Shown: positions 15,982 to 26,304 of the stretch, one piece after another | Layout: each line of letters starts with the position of its first letter | Position numbering within the stretch: the stretch's first letter is position 1 | From: FEN-299 sp963717945 | GTDB lineage: Bacteria > Acidobacteriota > Vicinamibacteria > Vicinamibacterales > Fen-181 | Direction: 5' to 3' | DNA length: 64,000 nucleotides | NCBI GenBank assembly: GCA_963717945.1 | Contig: CAVQXT010000004.1 | Span: forward strand, 62,001 to 126,000 | Translations under genes and position numbers: made by a program | The notes under the pieces: generated by a model | What the model was told of the DNA's origin: nothing | Seen by the model: the letters and a program-made list of their open reading frames with translations, nothing else | Database searches by the model: none

Positions 15982-16668
15982 ATGACTGATGGGACGAGAG
16001 CCGTTCCGGCGATGCGCGACGACCGCCCGCGCGAGAAGCTGGCGCGGCTCGGGGCGTCGGCGCTCGGCGACAACGAGCTGCTGGCGATCGTGATTGGCAG
16101 CGGCACAGCCGGTACGGGCGCCCTCGGCCTCGCCACCGCGCTCCTGGCAGCCTGCGGGGGCCTTCACGGCCTGCTCCGCACCAGCCGCGACGAACTGCTG
16201 CGCGTGAAGGGCCTGGGCGAGGCGCGATCGGCGCAGGTGCTGGCCGCCATCGAGATCGGCCGCCGCGTCCTGGCCAGCCGGCCGCACGAGCGCCGCCAGA
16301 TCGTCTCGCCCCGCGACGCGGCCGAGATCCTGATGCCGGAGTTCAGCGCGCGGCCGGTGGAGCACTTCGGCCTGCTGCTGCTCGACACGCGTCACCGCGT
16401 CCTCCGGACGACCGTGCTGAGCGTCGGGTCGCTGGACGGCGCGGCGGTGCAGCCGCGCGAGGTGTTTAGGCAGGCGCTGATGGCGTCGGCGGCCGCCGTC
16501 GTGCTGTTTCACAACCACCCGTCGGGCGACCCGCAGCCGAGCGGCGAGGACGTCGGCCTGACGCGCCGGATGGCCGCGGCGGGAGTGCTGCTCGGGATCG
16601 GGGTGATCGACCACGTCGTGCTCGGCGATGGACGCTATTGCAGCCTGAAGGAGTCCGGGTACCTGTAG
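15982..16668 (+). CDS. radC: RadC/YeeS-family JAB-domain protein
   Basis: A 228-residue protein. The N-terminal helix-hairpin-helix region starts VPAMRDDRPREKLARLGASALGDNELLAIVIGSGT and includes the HhH stretch ELLRVKGLGEARSAQVLA. The C-terminal MPN+/JAB domain has the metal-binding motif FHNHPSGDPQPSGED (His-x-His-x7-Ser-x2-Asp; residues ~174-188) with an upstream Glu in PREVFRQAL. RadC proteins are widely annotated as DNA repair proteins, but their biochemical role is unsettled. I chose the ATG at 15982 so that the conserved VPAxxDRPREKL block is kept; an in-frame ATG at 16012 would cut it. The 15796-15981 gap shows nothing else. Confidence 0.92.
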   Translation: MTDGTRAVPAMRDDRPREKLARLGASALGDNELLAIVIGSGTAGTGALGLATALLAACGGLHGLLRTSRDELLRVKGLGEARSAQVLAAIEIGRRVLASRPHERRQIVSPRDAAEILMPEFSARPVEHFGLLLLDTRHRVLRTTVLSVGSLDGAAVQPREVFRQALMASAAAVVLFHNHPSGDPQPSGEDVGLTRRMAAAGVLLGIGVIDHVVLGDGRYCSLKESGYL

Positions 16669-16670
16669 CC

Positions 16671-17963
16671 ATGGCCAAGATCCTCTACTTCGACTGTTTC
16701 GCCGGCGCCTCGGGCGACATGGTGCTCGGCGCGCTCCTCGACGCCGGGCTCCCCCTGGGCGAGCTGCAGGCGGCGCTCGGCAGCCTGATGATTCCCGGCT
16801 ACCGCCTGTCGGCCGACCGCGTGATGAGGTCCGGCCTCTCGGCCACCAAGTTCCGCGTGCACGAGGCCGAGGGCCAGCGACCGGCCCACGCGCACGAGGC
16901 CGAGGCCCAGGCACCAGCCCACCCGCACGAACACCCGCATCCGGGCGAGGGCCATTCGCCCCATCAGGACGCCCAGCCCCACGCGCACCACGAGCACCGC
17001 TCGCTGGCCGACATCCTGGCGCTCATCGACCGCTCGGCCCTGTCGACGGCGGCCCGCCGCCGGGCGGCCGACCTCTTCCGGCGCCTGGCCGAGGCGGAGG
17101 CCGCGATCCACCAGATGCCGGTCGAGCGGGTGCACCTGCACGAGGTCGGCGCCCTGGATTCGATCATCGACATCGTCGGGTCGGTGTTCGGCCTCGAGTG
17201 GTTCGGCGCCGGCCGGATCCTGGCCTCGCCGCTCAACGTGGGCGGCGGGATGGTCCGGTCCGCTCACGGCGTCTTCCCGGTGCCGGCGCCGGCCACGCTG
17301 CGGCTTCTCGAGGGCGTGCCGGTCTACTCGAGCGGCGTGCAGATGGAAACCGTCACGCCGACCGGCGCGCTGCTCGTCACCGGCCACGCGAGCGGCTACG
17401 GGCCGCTGCCGTCGATGCGGGTCCAACGCGTCGGGTACGGGGCGGGGGATCGCGACCTGTCGGACACGCCGAACGTCCTGCGGATCCTGATTGGCGAGGA
17501 CGCCGCCGACGAGGTGGGGCAGCGGGTCGTCGTCCTCGAGTGCGAGATCGACGACATGAACCCGCAGATCTTCGGCCCCGTGATGGACCGGCTCTATGCC
17601 GCGGGCGCGCTGGAGGTGTTCTACGCGGCGGTCCAGATGAAGAAGAACCGTCCCGGCACGCTGCTGACCGTCGTCGCCCCGCCCGACCGCCGCGAGGATC
17701 TGACCGCGATCGTCTTTCGCGAAACGACGACGATTGGGCTACGCTATCAGGAAGTCGCGCGGGCCTGCCTGGCGCGGGAGATTGTCGTCGTCGAGACCGA
17801 GGCCGGCCCGGTGCGGTTCAAGATCGCCCGTCAGGGCGCCGACATCCTGAACGCCGCGCCCGAGTTCGACGATTGCGCCCGCCTGGCCGCCGAGCGGTCG
17901 CTGCCGGTCAAGCAGGTGCAGGCGCTGGCCGTCGAAGCCTACTGGCGCTCGCGCCGCGCCTGA
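16671..17963 (+). CDS. larC: LarC family nickel-pincer cofactor biosynthesis protein
   Basis: A 430-residue protein starting MAKILYFDCFAGASGDMVLGALLDAG, the LarC signature. LarC inserts nickel into the pyridinium-dithiocarboxylate pincer cofactor of lactate racemase. A strongly His-rich linker (HAHEAE...HPHEHPHPGEGH...HAHHEH, residues ~65-112) probably binds nickel. IHQMPVERVHLHEVGALDSIIDIVG and YAAVQMKKNRPGTLLTVVAPP are conserved catalytic-domain blocks. The gene is one uninterrupted frame, unlike the split larC1/larC2 of lactobacilli. No larA, larB or larE is in this window, so its client enzyme must be elsewhere. It starts 2 bp after radC. Confidence 0.93.
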   Translation: MAKILYFDCFAGASGDMVLGALLDAGLPLGELQAALGSLMIPGYRLSADRVMRSGLSATKFRVHEAEGQRPAHAHEAEAQAPAHPHEHPHPGEGHSPHQDAQPHAHHEHRSLADILALIDRSALSTAARRRAADLFRRLAEAEAAIHQMPVERVHLHEVGALDSIIDIVGSVFGLEWFGAGRILASPLNVGGGMVRSAHGVFPVPAPATLRLLEGVPVYSSGVQMETVTPTGALLVTGHASGYGPLPSMRVQRVGYGAGDRDLSDTPNVLRILIGEDAADEVGQRVVVLECEIDDMNPQIFGPVMDRLYAAGALEVFYAAVQMKKNRPGTLLTVVAPPDRREDLTAIVFRETTTIGLRYQEVARACLAREIVVVETEAGPVRFKIARQGADILNAAPEFDDCARLAAERSLPVKQVQALAVEAYWRSRRA

Positions 17964-17998
17964 TCCGTCCCTCGAACGCCGGAGCTGCCGAGACTCGT

Positions 17999-20021
17999 AT
18001 GTCGCGCTTCTACCTGACCACCGCCATCGACTACGTCAACAGCCGGCCCCACCTCGGGACGGCGTACGAAAAGGTCACCGCCGACGTCATCGCCCGTTAC
18101 AAGCGTCTCTGCGGCGTCGAGACGCATTTCGTCATGGGCAACGACGAGCACTCGCAGAACGTCTACCGCCGGGCCGTCGAGCGCGGCCTCGACCCGATCG
18201 TCTACTGCAACCAGATGGAGCGGGAGTTCAGGGACGTCTGGGGGCGGCTCGAGATTTCCTTCGACGATTTCATCCGCACGACCGAGGAGCGGCACCGCGA
18301 CGGCGTCAGCGCGATGGTGCAGCGGATCGCCGACCGCGGCGATCTGTACGACGCGTTCTACGAGGGGGCGTACTGCGTGTCGTGCGAGGCCTTCAAGCCG
18401 GAGAAGGACCTGGTGGACGGCCTCTGCCCGATCCACGGCACCAAGCCGGAGTGGATCAAGGAGAAGAACCACTTCTTCCGCCTCTCGCGCTACCGCGACG
18501 CCCTGCTCGCGCACTTCGAGGCCCACCCCGAGTTCCTCCAGCCCGACGTGCGCCGCAACGAGATCCTGCGGCTGCTCGAAGGCGGGCCTCGAAGACATCT
18601 CGATCAGCCGCGCCGGGCAGCTGTGGGGCATCCCCCTCCCGTTCGACCGCGCGAGCGTCGTCTACGTCTGGTTCGACGCGCTCATCAACTACGCGTCGGC
18701 GGTCGGCTACGGGCGCGACGAGGCGGAGTTCGCGCGCTGGTGGCCGGCCGACCTGCACATCATCGGCAAGGACATCACGCGGTTCCACTGCGTCATCTGG
18801 CCGGCGATGCTGATGAGCGCGGGGCTTCCGCTGCCGAAGCAGGTGTTCGGCCACGGGTTCGTGCAGTTCAAGGGCCAGAAGATGAGCAAGTCGCTCGGGA
18901 CCGTGCTCGACCCGATCGACGCCGCCGACAGGTTCGGGCCCGACCCGCTGCGGCTCTACCTGGTGAAGGAGATCCCGTACGGCCAGGACGGTGACTTCTC
19001 GTGGGAACGGTTCGAGGAGCGCTACAACGTCGATCTCGCCAACAACCTGGGGAACCTCGTCAACCGCCTCGCGGTCATGACCGAGAAGTACCGCCAGGGG
19101 CGGCTGCCGGCGGCGCCCGGCGCGCCGGGGCGGCTCGCGGGCGTGGCCGAGGACGCCGTGCGCCGCTACCGCCGCGCGATGGACGGCTTTGCGCTGCACG
19201 AAGGGGCGGCGGCGGCGTTCGGGCTCGTCGACGCGGCCAACGAGTACATCGCCGAGACCGAGCCGTGGTCGCTCGCCAGGCGGGGCGAGCAGGACCGGCT
19301 GACGCAGGTCCTCTGCGACGAGGTCGAGGCCGTGCGCGTCGCGGCCCTGCTCCTGCTGCCGATCATGCCCGGTTCGGCGGCCGAGATCCTGCGCCGGATG
19401 GGCGAGACGCGCGCGCCGCGCGAGCTGAGGCTCGAGCGCGACGCCGCGTGGACGGCCGGCGTCGAGCGAACCGTCATGCGGAGCGAGCCGCTGTGGCCCC
19501 GTCTCGAGGCCGCACCAGCCCCCGCGGCGGCGGCCGCGCCCGGAACCGAGGAGAAGACCATGAGTGACCAGCCAGTGAATGACCGGCCTGCTCCCGTGCC
19601 GGAGCCGATGCCGGCCGCGCCAGCGGCTCCGGCCGGGCCCGCCTCTCCCGCCGCGCCCGCGGCGCCGGTCGCGGCGGCCGCGCCGGCTGGGGGGGACAAG
19701 ATCGGGATCGACGAGTTCGCGAAGATCGACCTGCGCGTGGCGAGGATCCTGGCGGCCGAGAAGGTCAAGGGGTCGAGGAAGCTCGTCAAGATGCAGATCG
19801 ACGTCGGCGTCGAGCAGCGGACGATTGTGGCCGGCATCGCGGAGGCGTACGAGCCGGAGGCGCTCGTCGGCCGATCGATCGTGATCGTGGCGAACCTCAA
19901 GCCGGCGAAGCTGATGGGGATCGAGTCCAACGGGATGGTGCTGGCCGCGAGCCCCGAGGGCGGGCTGCCCGCCCTGCTCGGGTTCGACAACCCGCCGCCG
20001 CCCGGAAGCCGAATCAAGTGA
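17999..20021 (+). CDS. metG: Methionyl-tRNA synthetase with one-base frameshift
   Basis: It encodes a class I synthetase charging tRNA-Met. From the ATG at 17999 the frame reads MSRFYLTTAIDYVNSRPHLGTAYEKV (HIGH-like HLGT) and runs to LLEGG at ~18583. It then needs a -1 correction in GGCGGGCC (one extra G at 18584-18586) to continue as LEDISISRAGQLWGIPLPF, HIIGKDITRFH and FKGQKMSKSLG (KMSKS), through the anticodon domain. An Ala/Pro-rich linker leads to a C-terminal tRNA-binding OB domain (IGIDEFAKIDLRVARILAAEKV). Corrected length is 673 residues, a full family member. Because the rest is intact and the enzyme is essential, a sequencing or assembly error is likelier than a true pseudogene. Confidence 0.9.
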
Positions 20022-20797
20022 TCGACAGCCACTGCCACCTGGCTGACGTGGCGTTTGCCGACGACCTCGAGCAGGTCGTGGACCGCGCGAAGGAGGCCGG
20101 CGTGTCGGGCGGCCTCTGCATCCTCGCCTGCGGCGACCCGGTCGAGGAGGCGGCCGCCGCGCGCGTGCGCAAACTGTGGCCCGGCCTCCGGTTCGCGGTG
20201 GGCGTGCACCCGCACGAGGCCGGCCGGGCTGGCGCCGCCGGGGCCGACGTGCCGGAACGGCTGCGGACGGCGATCAGCAGCACGCCGGGCTGCTGCGCGA
20301 TCGGCGAGATCGGCCTCGACTACCACTACGACCTCTCGCCCAGGGACGTGCAGCGCCGCGTGTTCCGCTCCCAGGTCGCGCTCGCCCGGGAGACCGGTTT
20401 CCCGGTGGTCATTCACACGCGGGAAGCCGACGACGACACGCTGGCGATTGTGAAGGAGGAGGGGGCGGGCCGGGTGCGGGGCGTCTTCCACTGCTTCTCG
20501 GGAAGCGCCGCGCTCGCCGCGCAGGCGCTCGACCTCGGTTTCTTTCTGTCCTTCTCGGGGATCGTGACGTTCCCCAAGGCCGACGACCTCAGAGCCGTGG
20601 CGGCCGGCGTGCCCGCCGACCGGCTGCTGGTCGAGACCGACTGCCCGTATCTGGCGCCCGCGCCGATGCGGGGGCGGCGAAACGAGCCGGCGCTGGTCGT
20701 CCGCACCGTGGCGCGGTTGGCGGAAGTGCGGGGCGTGGGGATCCTCGATCTCGAGGCAATCGTGGCCGCGAATTTCTCTCGATTGTTCGGGGGATAA
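20018..20797 (+). CDS. tatD: TatD-family metal-dependent DNase
   Basis: A 259-residue TIM-barrel hydrolase. Metal ligands appear as MIDSHCHLAD (residues 1-10), GEIGLDYHYD (~95-104), HTREADDD (~132), FHCFSGS (~158) and ETDCPYLAPAPMRGRRNEP (~208). TatD proteins are 3'-5' exonucleases or deoxyribonucleases. The GTG at 20018 overlaps the TGA of metG, a common arrangement (metG-tatD) that supports the operon. Confidence 0.94.
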   Translation: MIDSHCHLADVAFADDLEQVVDRAKEAGVSGGLCILACGDPVEEAAAARVRKLWPGLRFAVGVHPHEAGRAGAAGADVPERLRTAISSTPGCCAIGEIGLDYHYDLSPRDVQRRVFRSQVALARETGFPVVIHTREADDDTLAIVKEEGAGRVRGVFHCFSGSAALAAQALDLGFFLSFSGIVTFPKADDLRAVAAGVPADRLLVETDCPYLAPAPMRGRRNEPALVVRTVARLAEVRGVGILDLEAIVAANFSRLFGG

Positions 20798-20846
20798 TCG
20801 GCCTGCCGGGGGCCGCGGCACACCGCCCGGGGCGCCGGCAGGCGCG

Positions 20847-20876
20847 TTGACACCTCTCGCGCAAGTATGGTCTGAT
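20847..20876 (+). promoter_or_regulatory. Candidate promoter for polyprenyl synthase
   Basis: TTGACA at 20847-20852, 18 bp, then TCTGAT at 20871-20876. The -35 is a full consensus match, the -10 only partial. The predicted start lies close to the TTG at 20885, which would favour the GTG at 20909 as the true start codon. Confidence 0.35.
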
Positions 20877-20884
20877 CACTTGGT

Positions 20885-21883
20885 TTGGCACTCACTGACA
20901 AGGCCGTTGTGACGCTGTCCCACATCTTCGAACCCGTGCGCGAGGACCTCGAGCAGGTCGAGCTCGAGTTCAGTCGCCAGGTCGACTCGCACATCGGTCT
21001 CATCCCGGAGATCGGCCGCTACATCCAGGATGCGGGCGGCAAGCGGGTGCGGCCGGCCGTGCTGCTGATGACGGCGCGCCTGTCCGGATGCACGGGGGCC
21101 CTCGCGGTGCTCTACGCGTCGGCGGTCGAGTTCATCCACACCGCCAGCCTCGTGCACGACGACATCGTGGACGACTCCACGCTCCGGCGCGGCCGGCTGT
21201 CGGTCCACTCCAGGTGGGGGAACGACGTCACGGTCCTGCTCGGCGACTACCTCTATATCAAGTCGATGTCGCTCGCGCTCGCGCAGGAGTCGCTCGAGGT
21301 GCTCCACGTCCTCTGCGACGTGACGCTGCGGATGATCGAGGGCGAGCTGTTCCAGCTGTCGAAGAACGGCGACGTGGCCATCCCCGAGGGGGACTATTTC
21401 GAGATCGTCCAGCGCAAGACGGCCGACCTGTTCGGCGGGTGCGCCGAGATCGGCGGCATCCTCGGCAAGGCCGGGGCCGAGCGGCGCCGGGCGCTTCGCG
21501 AGTACGGGTTCAACCTCGGCGTGGCGTTCCAGCTCGTCGACGACCTGCTCGACCTGACCGGGCGCGAGGAGGTCCTCGGAAAGCCGATCGCCAGCGACCT
21601 CCGCGAAGGCAAGCTGACGCTCCCCGTCATTCACCTGATGCAGCACGGCGACAACGGCGCCCGCGCGGCCGTGGCCGACGTGGTCCGGGATCGGCAGCTC
21701 ACGCCGGAGCGGTGGCAGGCGATTTCGGCCGGCCTCGCCGGGTGCCGTTCGCTCGATTACGCGTACGGGCGGGCCACCGAGTTCGGGGAGCGCGCCAAGG
21801 CCAGCCTGGCCTCGCTCCCCGGCAGCCCGGAACGCGACGGGCTGATGGCGCTGCCCGACTACGTGCTCTCGCGCGACCGCTGA
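20885..21883 (+). CDS. ispB: Polyprenyl (octaprenyl-type) diphosphate synthase
   Basis: A 332-residue all-helical trans-prenyltransferase that extends farnesyl diphosphate for quinone side chains. The first Asp-rich motif is LVHDDIVDDSTLRRG (residues ~88-102) and the second is FQLVDDLLDLTG (~216-227); GGKRVRPAVLLM and RKTADLFGGCAEIGG are the other conserved blocks. The start is uncertain: TTG at 20885 gives MALTDKAVVTLSHIF, while GTG at 20909, with AAGG upstream, gives MTLSHIF; the domain is complete either way. The product chain length cannot be read reliably. It is a menaquinone/ubiquinone pathway gene placed between tatD and ligA. Confidence 0.9.
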   Translation: MALTDKAVVTLSHIFEPVREDLEQVELEFSRQVDSHIGLIPEIGRYIQDAGGKRVRPAVLLMTARLSGCTGALAVLYASAVEFIHTASLVHDDIVDDSTLRRGRLSVHSRWGNDVTVLLGDYLYIKSMSLALAQESLEVLHVLCDVTLRMIEGELFQLSKNGDVAIPEGDYFEIVQRKTADLFGGCAEIGGILGKAGAERRRALREYGFNLGVAFQLVDDLLDLTGREEVLGKPIASDLREGKLTLPVIHLMQHGDNGARAAVADVVRDRQLTPERWQAISAGLAGCRSLDYAYGRATEFGERAKASLASLPGSPERDGLMALPDYVLSRDR

Positions 21884-22007
21884 CGCCGGCCGCCCCCCGC
21901 GGCGGGCCGGGAGCCACAGACGACGCCGAGGGCGTCGTCCATGAACGCAGTCGGCTAGCGAAGCGAGCTTCTGCAGGCTGCGGCGAAGCTTCGCGAGCAG
22001 GAGCCCC

Positions 22008-24023
<2,016 letters not shown>

Positions 24024-24062
24024 CCGGCCGAGACTCTGCTGCGGTCGTCAGATCGATCGATA

Positions 24063-24140
24063 AATTGGATCGGGACGAATTTCAGTTTCTGCGATCATCG
24101 AATGGCCGTGGCAGAAACTGAAATTCGTCCCGATCCAATT
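24063..24140. repeat. Hairpin element, family A, copy 2 (78 bp)
   Basis: A perfect 30-bp inverted repeat: 24063-24092 is exactly complementary to 24111-24140, with an 18-nt loop between. The core GATCGGGACGAATTTCAGT is identical to the arm of copy 1 at 1082-1100. It lies 39 bp after the ligA stop and 20 bp before the ATG of the next gene, again just ahead of the ribosome site. Confidence 0.92.
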
Positions 24141-24160
24141 AACGGAGACGGAACAGACCC

Positions 24161-25540
24161 ATGAAATCGCGCATCCTGGTGATTGACGACGAGGCGGCGA
24201 TCCGCGACTCGCTGCGGATGATCATCGAGTACGAGGGGTACGAGTTCGTCGGCGCGGCGTCGGGCCCCGAGGGGATCGCCCTGCTGGACAAGGCGTCGCC
24301 CGATCTCGTCTTCCTCGACATCAAGATGCCCGGCATGGACGGCTTCGACGTGCTGGAGCGGATCAAGGCGGTCTCCGACGTCCCCGTCGTCATGATCTCC
24401 GGGCACGGCACCGGCGCGACCGGCGCGGACGCCATCCGCCGCGGCGCCTTCGACTTCATCGACAAGCCGCCCGACACCGACCGGCTCCTGGTCACCATCC
24501 GCAACGCCCTCGAGCGGAGCCGGATGACCAGCGAGGTCTCCCAGCTCCGCCGCGCCGTCGAGGTCAAGCACGAGATGGTGGGCGAGTCGTTCGAGATCCG
24601 CCAGGTGATGGAGGCGGTCGGCCGCGCCGCGCCGACCAGCGCGACCGTGCTCATCCAGGGCGAGAGCGGCGTCGGCAAGGAGCTGGTGGCGCGGGCGATC
24701 CACCGCAACAGCCTGCGGAGCCGCGAGCGGTTCGTGCAGGTGAACTGCGCGGCGATCCCCGAGGAGCTGATCGAGTCGGAGCTGTTCGGCCACGAGAAGG
24801 GGTCCTTCACCGGCGCCACCGAGAAGCAGATCGGGAAGTTCGAACAGGCCGACAAGGGGACCATCTTCCTGGACGAAGTCGGCGACATGAGCCTGAAGAC
24901 GCAGGCGAAGGTGCTGCGCGTCCTACAGGAGGGGGAGGTCGAGCGCGTCGGGTCGGCGCGGACCATCCGCGTGGACGTGCGCGTCATCGCCGCCACCAAC
25001 AAGCACCTCGAGAAGGAGATCGAGAAGGGGACCTTCCGCGAGGACCTCTTCTTCCGCCTGAGCGTCATCCCGATCTTCGTGCCGGCGCTGCGCGAGCGCG
25101 TCACCGACATCCCCGTCCTCGTGCAGCACTTCCTCGACCAGCTGGCGCGCGAGAACAACTTCCGTCGGCGCCGCCTCACGCCGCGGGCCATGGAGGCGCT
25201 GCAGCGCTACCGGTGGAAGGGGAACGTCCGCGAACTGCGAAACACGCTCGAGCGGAGCCTCATCATGTCGCCGGGCGAGATGATCGACCTGTCGGACCTG
25301 CCCGAAGCCGTGCGGTTTGACGCGCGGCCCGAGCCCCCGGATAATGAAGGCGAGGCGAAGGCGGCGCCCGTGGCGACGCTGCGCGAGTTCAAGGAGTCCT
25401 CGGAGCGGAGCTTCCTCGTGCAGAAGCTGCGGGACAACGCGTGGAACATCTCGCGCACCGCCGAGGTGATCGGGACGCCGCGCAGCAACCTCTACAAGAA
25501 GCTCGAGTTCTACAAGATCAGCCAGGAGACCGACGGGTAG
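24161..25540 (+). CDS. Sigma-54-dependent response regulator (NtrC/NtrX type)
   Basis: A 459-residue three-domain activator. Receiver: residues 1-~120 with ILVIDDEAAIRDS and phospho-acceptor Asp53 in LVFLDIKMPGMDG. AAA+ domain: Walker A GESGVGKE (~167-174), sigma-54 contact loop HEKGSFTGA, Walker B GTIFLDEVGDM, and the R-finger region FREDLFFRLSVIPIFVP. Fis-type HTH at the C-terminus: NISRTAEVIGTPRSNLYKKLEFYKI. The receiver and HTH are closest in look to NtrX. No histidine kinase is in the window. The ribosome site ACGGAGACGGA follows the family A hairpin, so the hairpin would form in the 5' leader. Confidence 0.93.
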   Translation: MKSRILVIDDEAAIRDSLRMIIEYEGYEFVGAASGPEGIALLDKASPDLVFLDIKMPGMDGFDVLERIKAVSDVPVVMISGHGTGATGADAIRRGAFDFIDKPPDTDRLLVTIRNALERSRMTSEVSQLRRAVEVKHEMVGESFEIRQVMEAVGRAAPTSATVLIQGESGVGKELVARAIHRNSLRSRERFVQVNCAAIPEELIESELFGHEKGSFTGATEKQIGKFEQADKGTIFLDEVGDMSLKTQAKVLRVLQEGEVERVGSARTIRVDVRVIAATNKHLEKEIEKGTFREDLFFRLSVIPIFVPALRERVTDIPVLVQHFLDQLARENNFRRRRLTPRAMEALQRYRWKGNVRELRNTLERSLIMSPGEMIDLSDLPEAVRFDARPEPPDNEGEAKAAPVATLREFKESSERSFLVQKLRDNAWNISRTAEVIGTPRSNLYKKLEFYKISQETDG

Positions 25541-25632
25541 CGGCAGGCCGCAGCGGGCCTGCCACGCCGAAGCCCACCGGAGCCCGCCGAAAGGTGGGCG
25601 CAGGCGGGCGCAGGCGGGTTCTTTGACAATCA

Positions 25633-26175
25633 GCCGCAGGAAGCCAGACGACCGCCGCGCCGCGGTTGTCCCGCGGGGTTCGCCCCGCGGGAAACGCCGG
25701 GGCGGGGAGGAAAGTCCGAACTCCGCAGGGCAGTGCGCCGGGTAACGCCCGGTCAGGGTGACCTGAAGGAAAGTGGCACAGAAAATATACCGCCCCGGAC
25801 GTGGTCCGGTTCTGCCGCACGCGGGAGCAGCCGCGCGAATGTTCGCGCGCGGCAACTCCTTCCCAGTGCGCCGGTAGAACCAGGTGGGTCTACCGCCCGC
25901 GAAGGCGTGGGTAGAACCGGGCCACGTCCGGAGTAAGGGTGAAAAGGTGCGGTAAGAGCGCACCGCGCCGGTGGCAACATCGGTGGCAGGCAAAACCCCG
26001 CACGGAGCAAGGCCAAATAGGGAGGCGTTATCAGGACGGCCCGTCCGAAGCCTCCGGGTAGGTCGCTCGATCCCGCCAGCGATGGCGGGGCTAGAGGAAT
26101 GGTCGCCGCCCGCCGTAGCCCGGCGTATGCCGGGCGAAGGCGGGAACAGAATTCGGCTTACGGCTTCTCTGCGGC
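25633..26175 (+). ncRNA. rnpB: RNase P RNA, bacterial type A
   Basis: The universally conserved blocks are in order: GAGGAAAGTCCGAACTCC (25709-25727 region), GGGTAACGCCCGG, AAAGTGGCACAGAAA with ATACCGCC, GGGTGAAAAGGTGCGGTAAG, GCACCGC, GGTGGCA, GGCAAAACCCC, GAGCAAGGCCAAATAGGG, CGGCCCGTCCG, GGGTAGGTCGCTCGA, GAGGAATGGTCGCC and ACAGAATTCGGCTTA. The ends were set by helix P1: GCCGCAG plus GAAGCC (25633-25645) pairs with GGCTTC plus CTGCGGC (26162-26175), with one bulged base. It is the catalytic RNA that matures tRNA 5' ends. Boundaries are good to within ~10 nt. The ~90 bp before it hold nothing recognised. Confidence 0.95.
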
Positions 26176-26248
26176 GCTTTTCGTGCCGGGCTCGGTATCC
26201 CGGCTCCCGTTTCGAGTTCGAATTCCCTGTAGTGTGATCGTTGTACTC

Positions 26249-26304
26249 TGATCCCTCGTCCCTCGTCCCTGGTCCCTGATCCCTGATCCCTGAATCCTAT
26301 GTCC
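26249..26304 (+). repeat. Heptamer array (TGATCCC type), eight units running into a start codon
   Basis: TGATCCC, TCGTCCC, TCGTCCC, TGGTCCC, TGATCCC, TGATCCC, TGAATCC, TATGTCC in perfect register. The last unit contains the ATG of the next gene (26299), so the array replaces any ordinary ribosome site. Confidence 0.8.

Noticed and set aside
18001..18994. Programmed frameshift in metG
   Set aside because: No slippery heptamer or downstream pseudoknot is evident, and MetRS is not known to use recoding; a base error is more likely.
25733..26237. Small open frames across the RNase P RNA region
   Set aside because: They overlap the conserved RNA core on both strands and have no protein-like composition.
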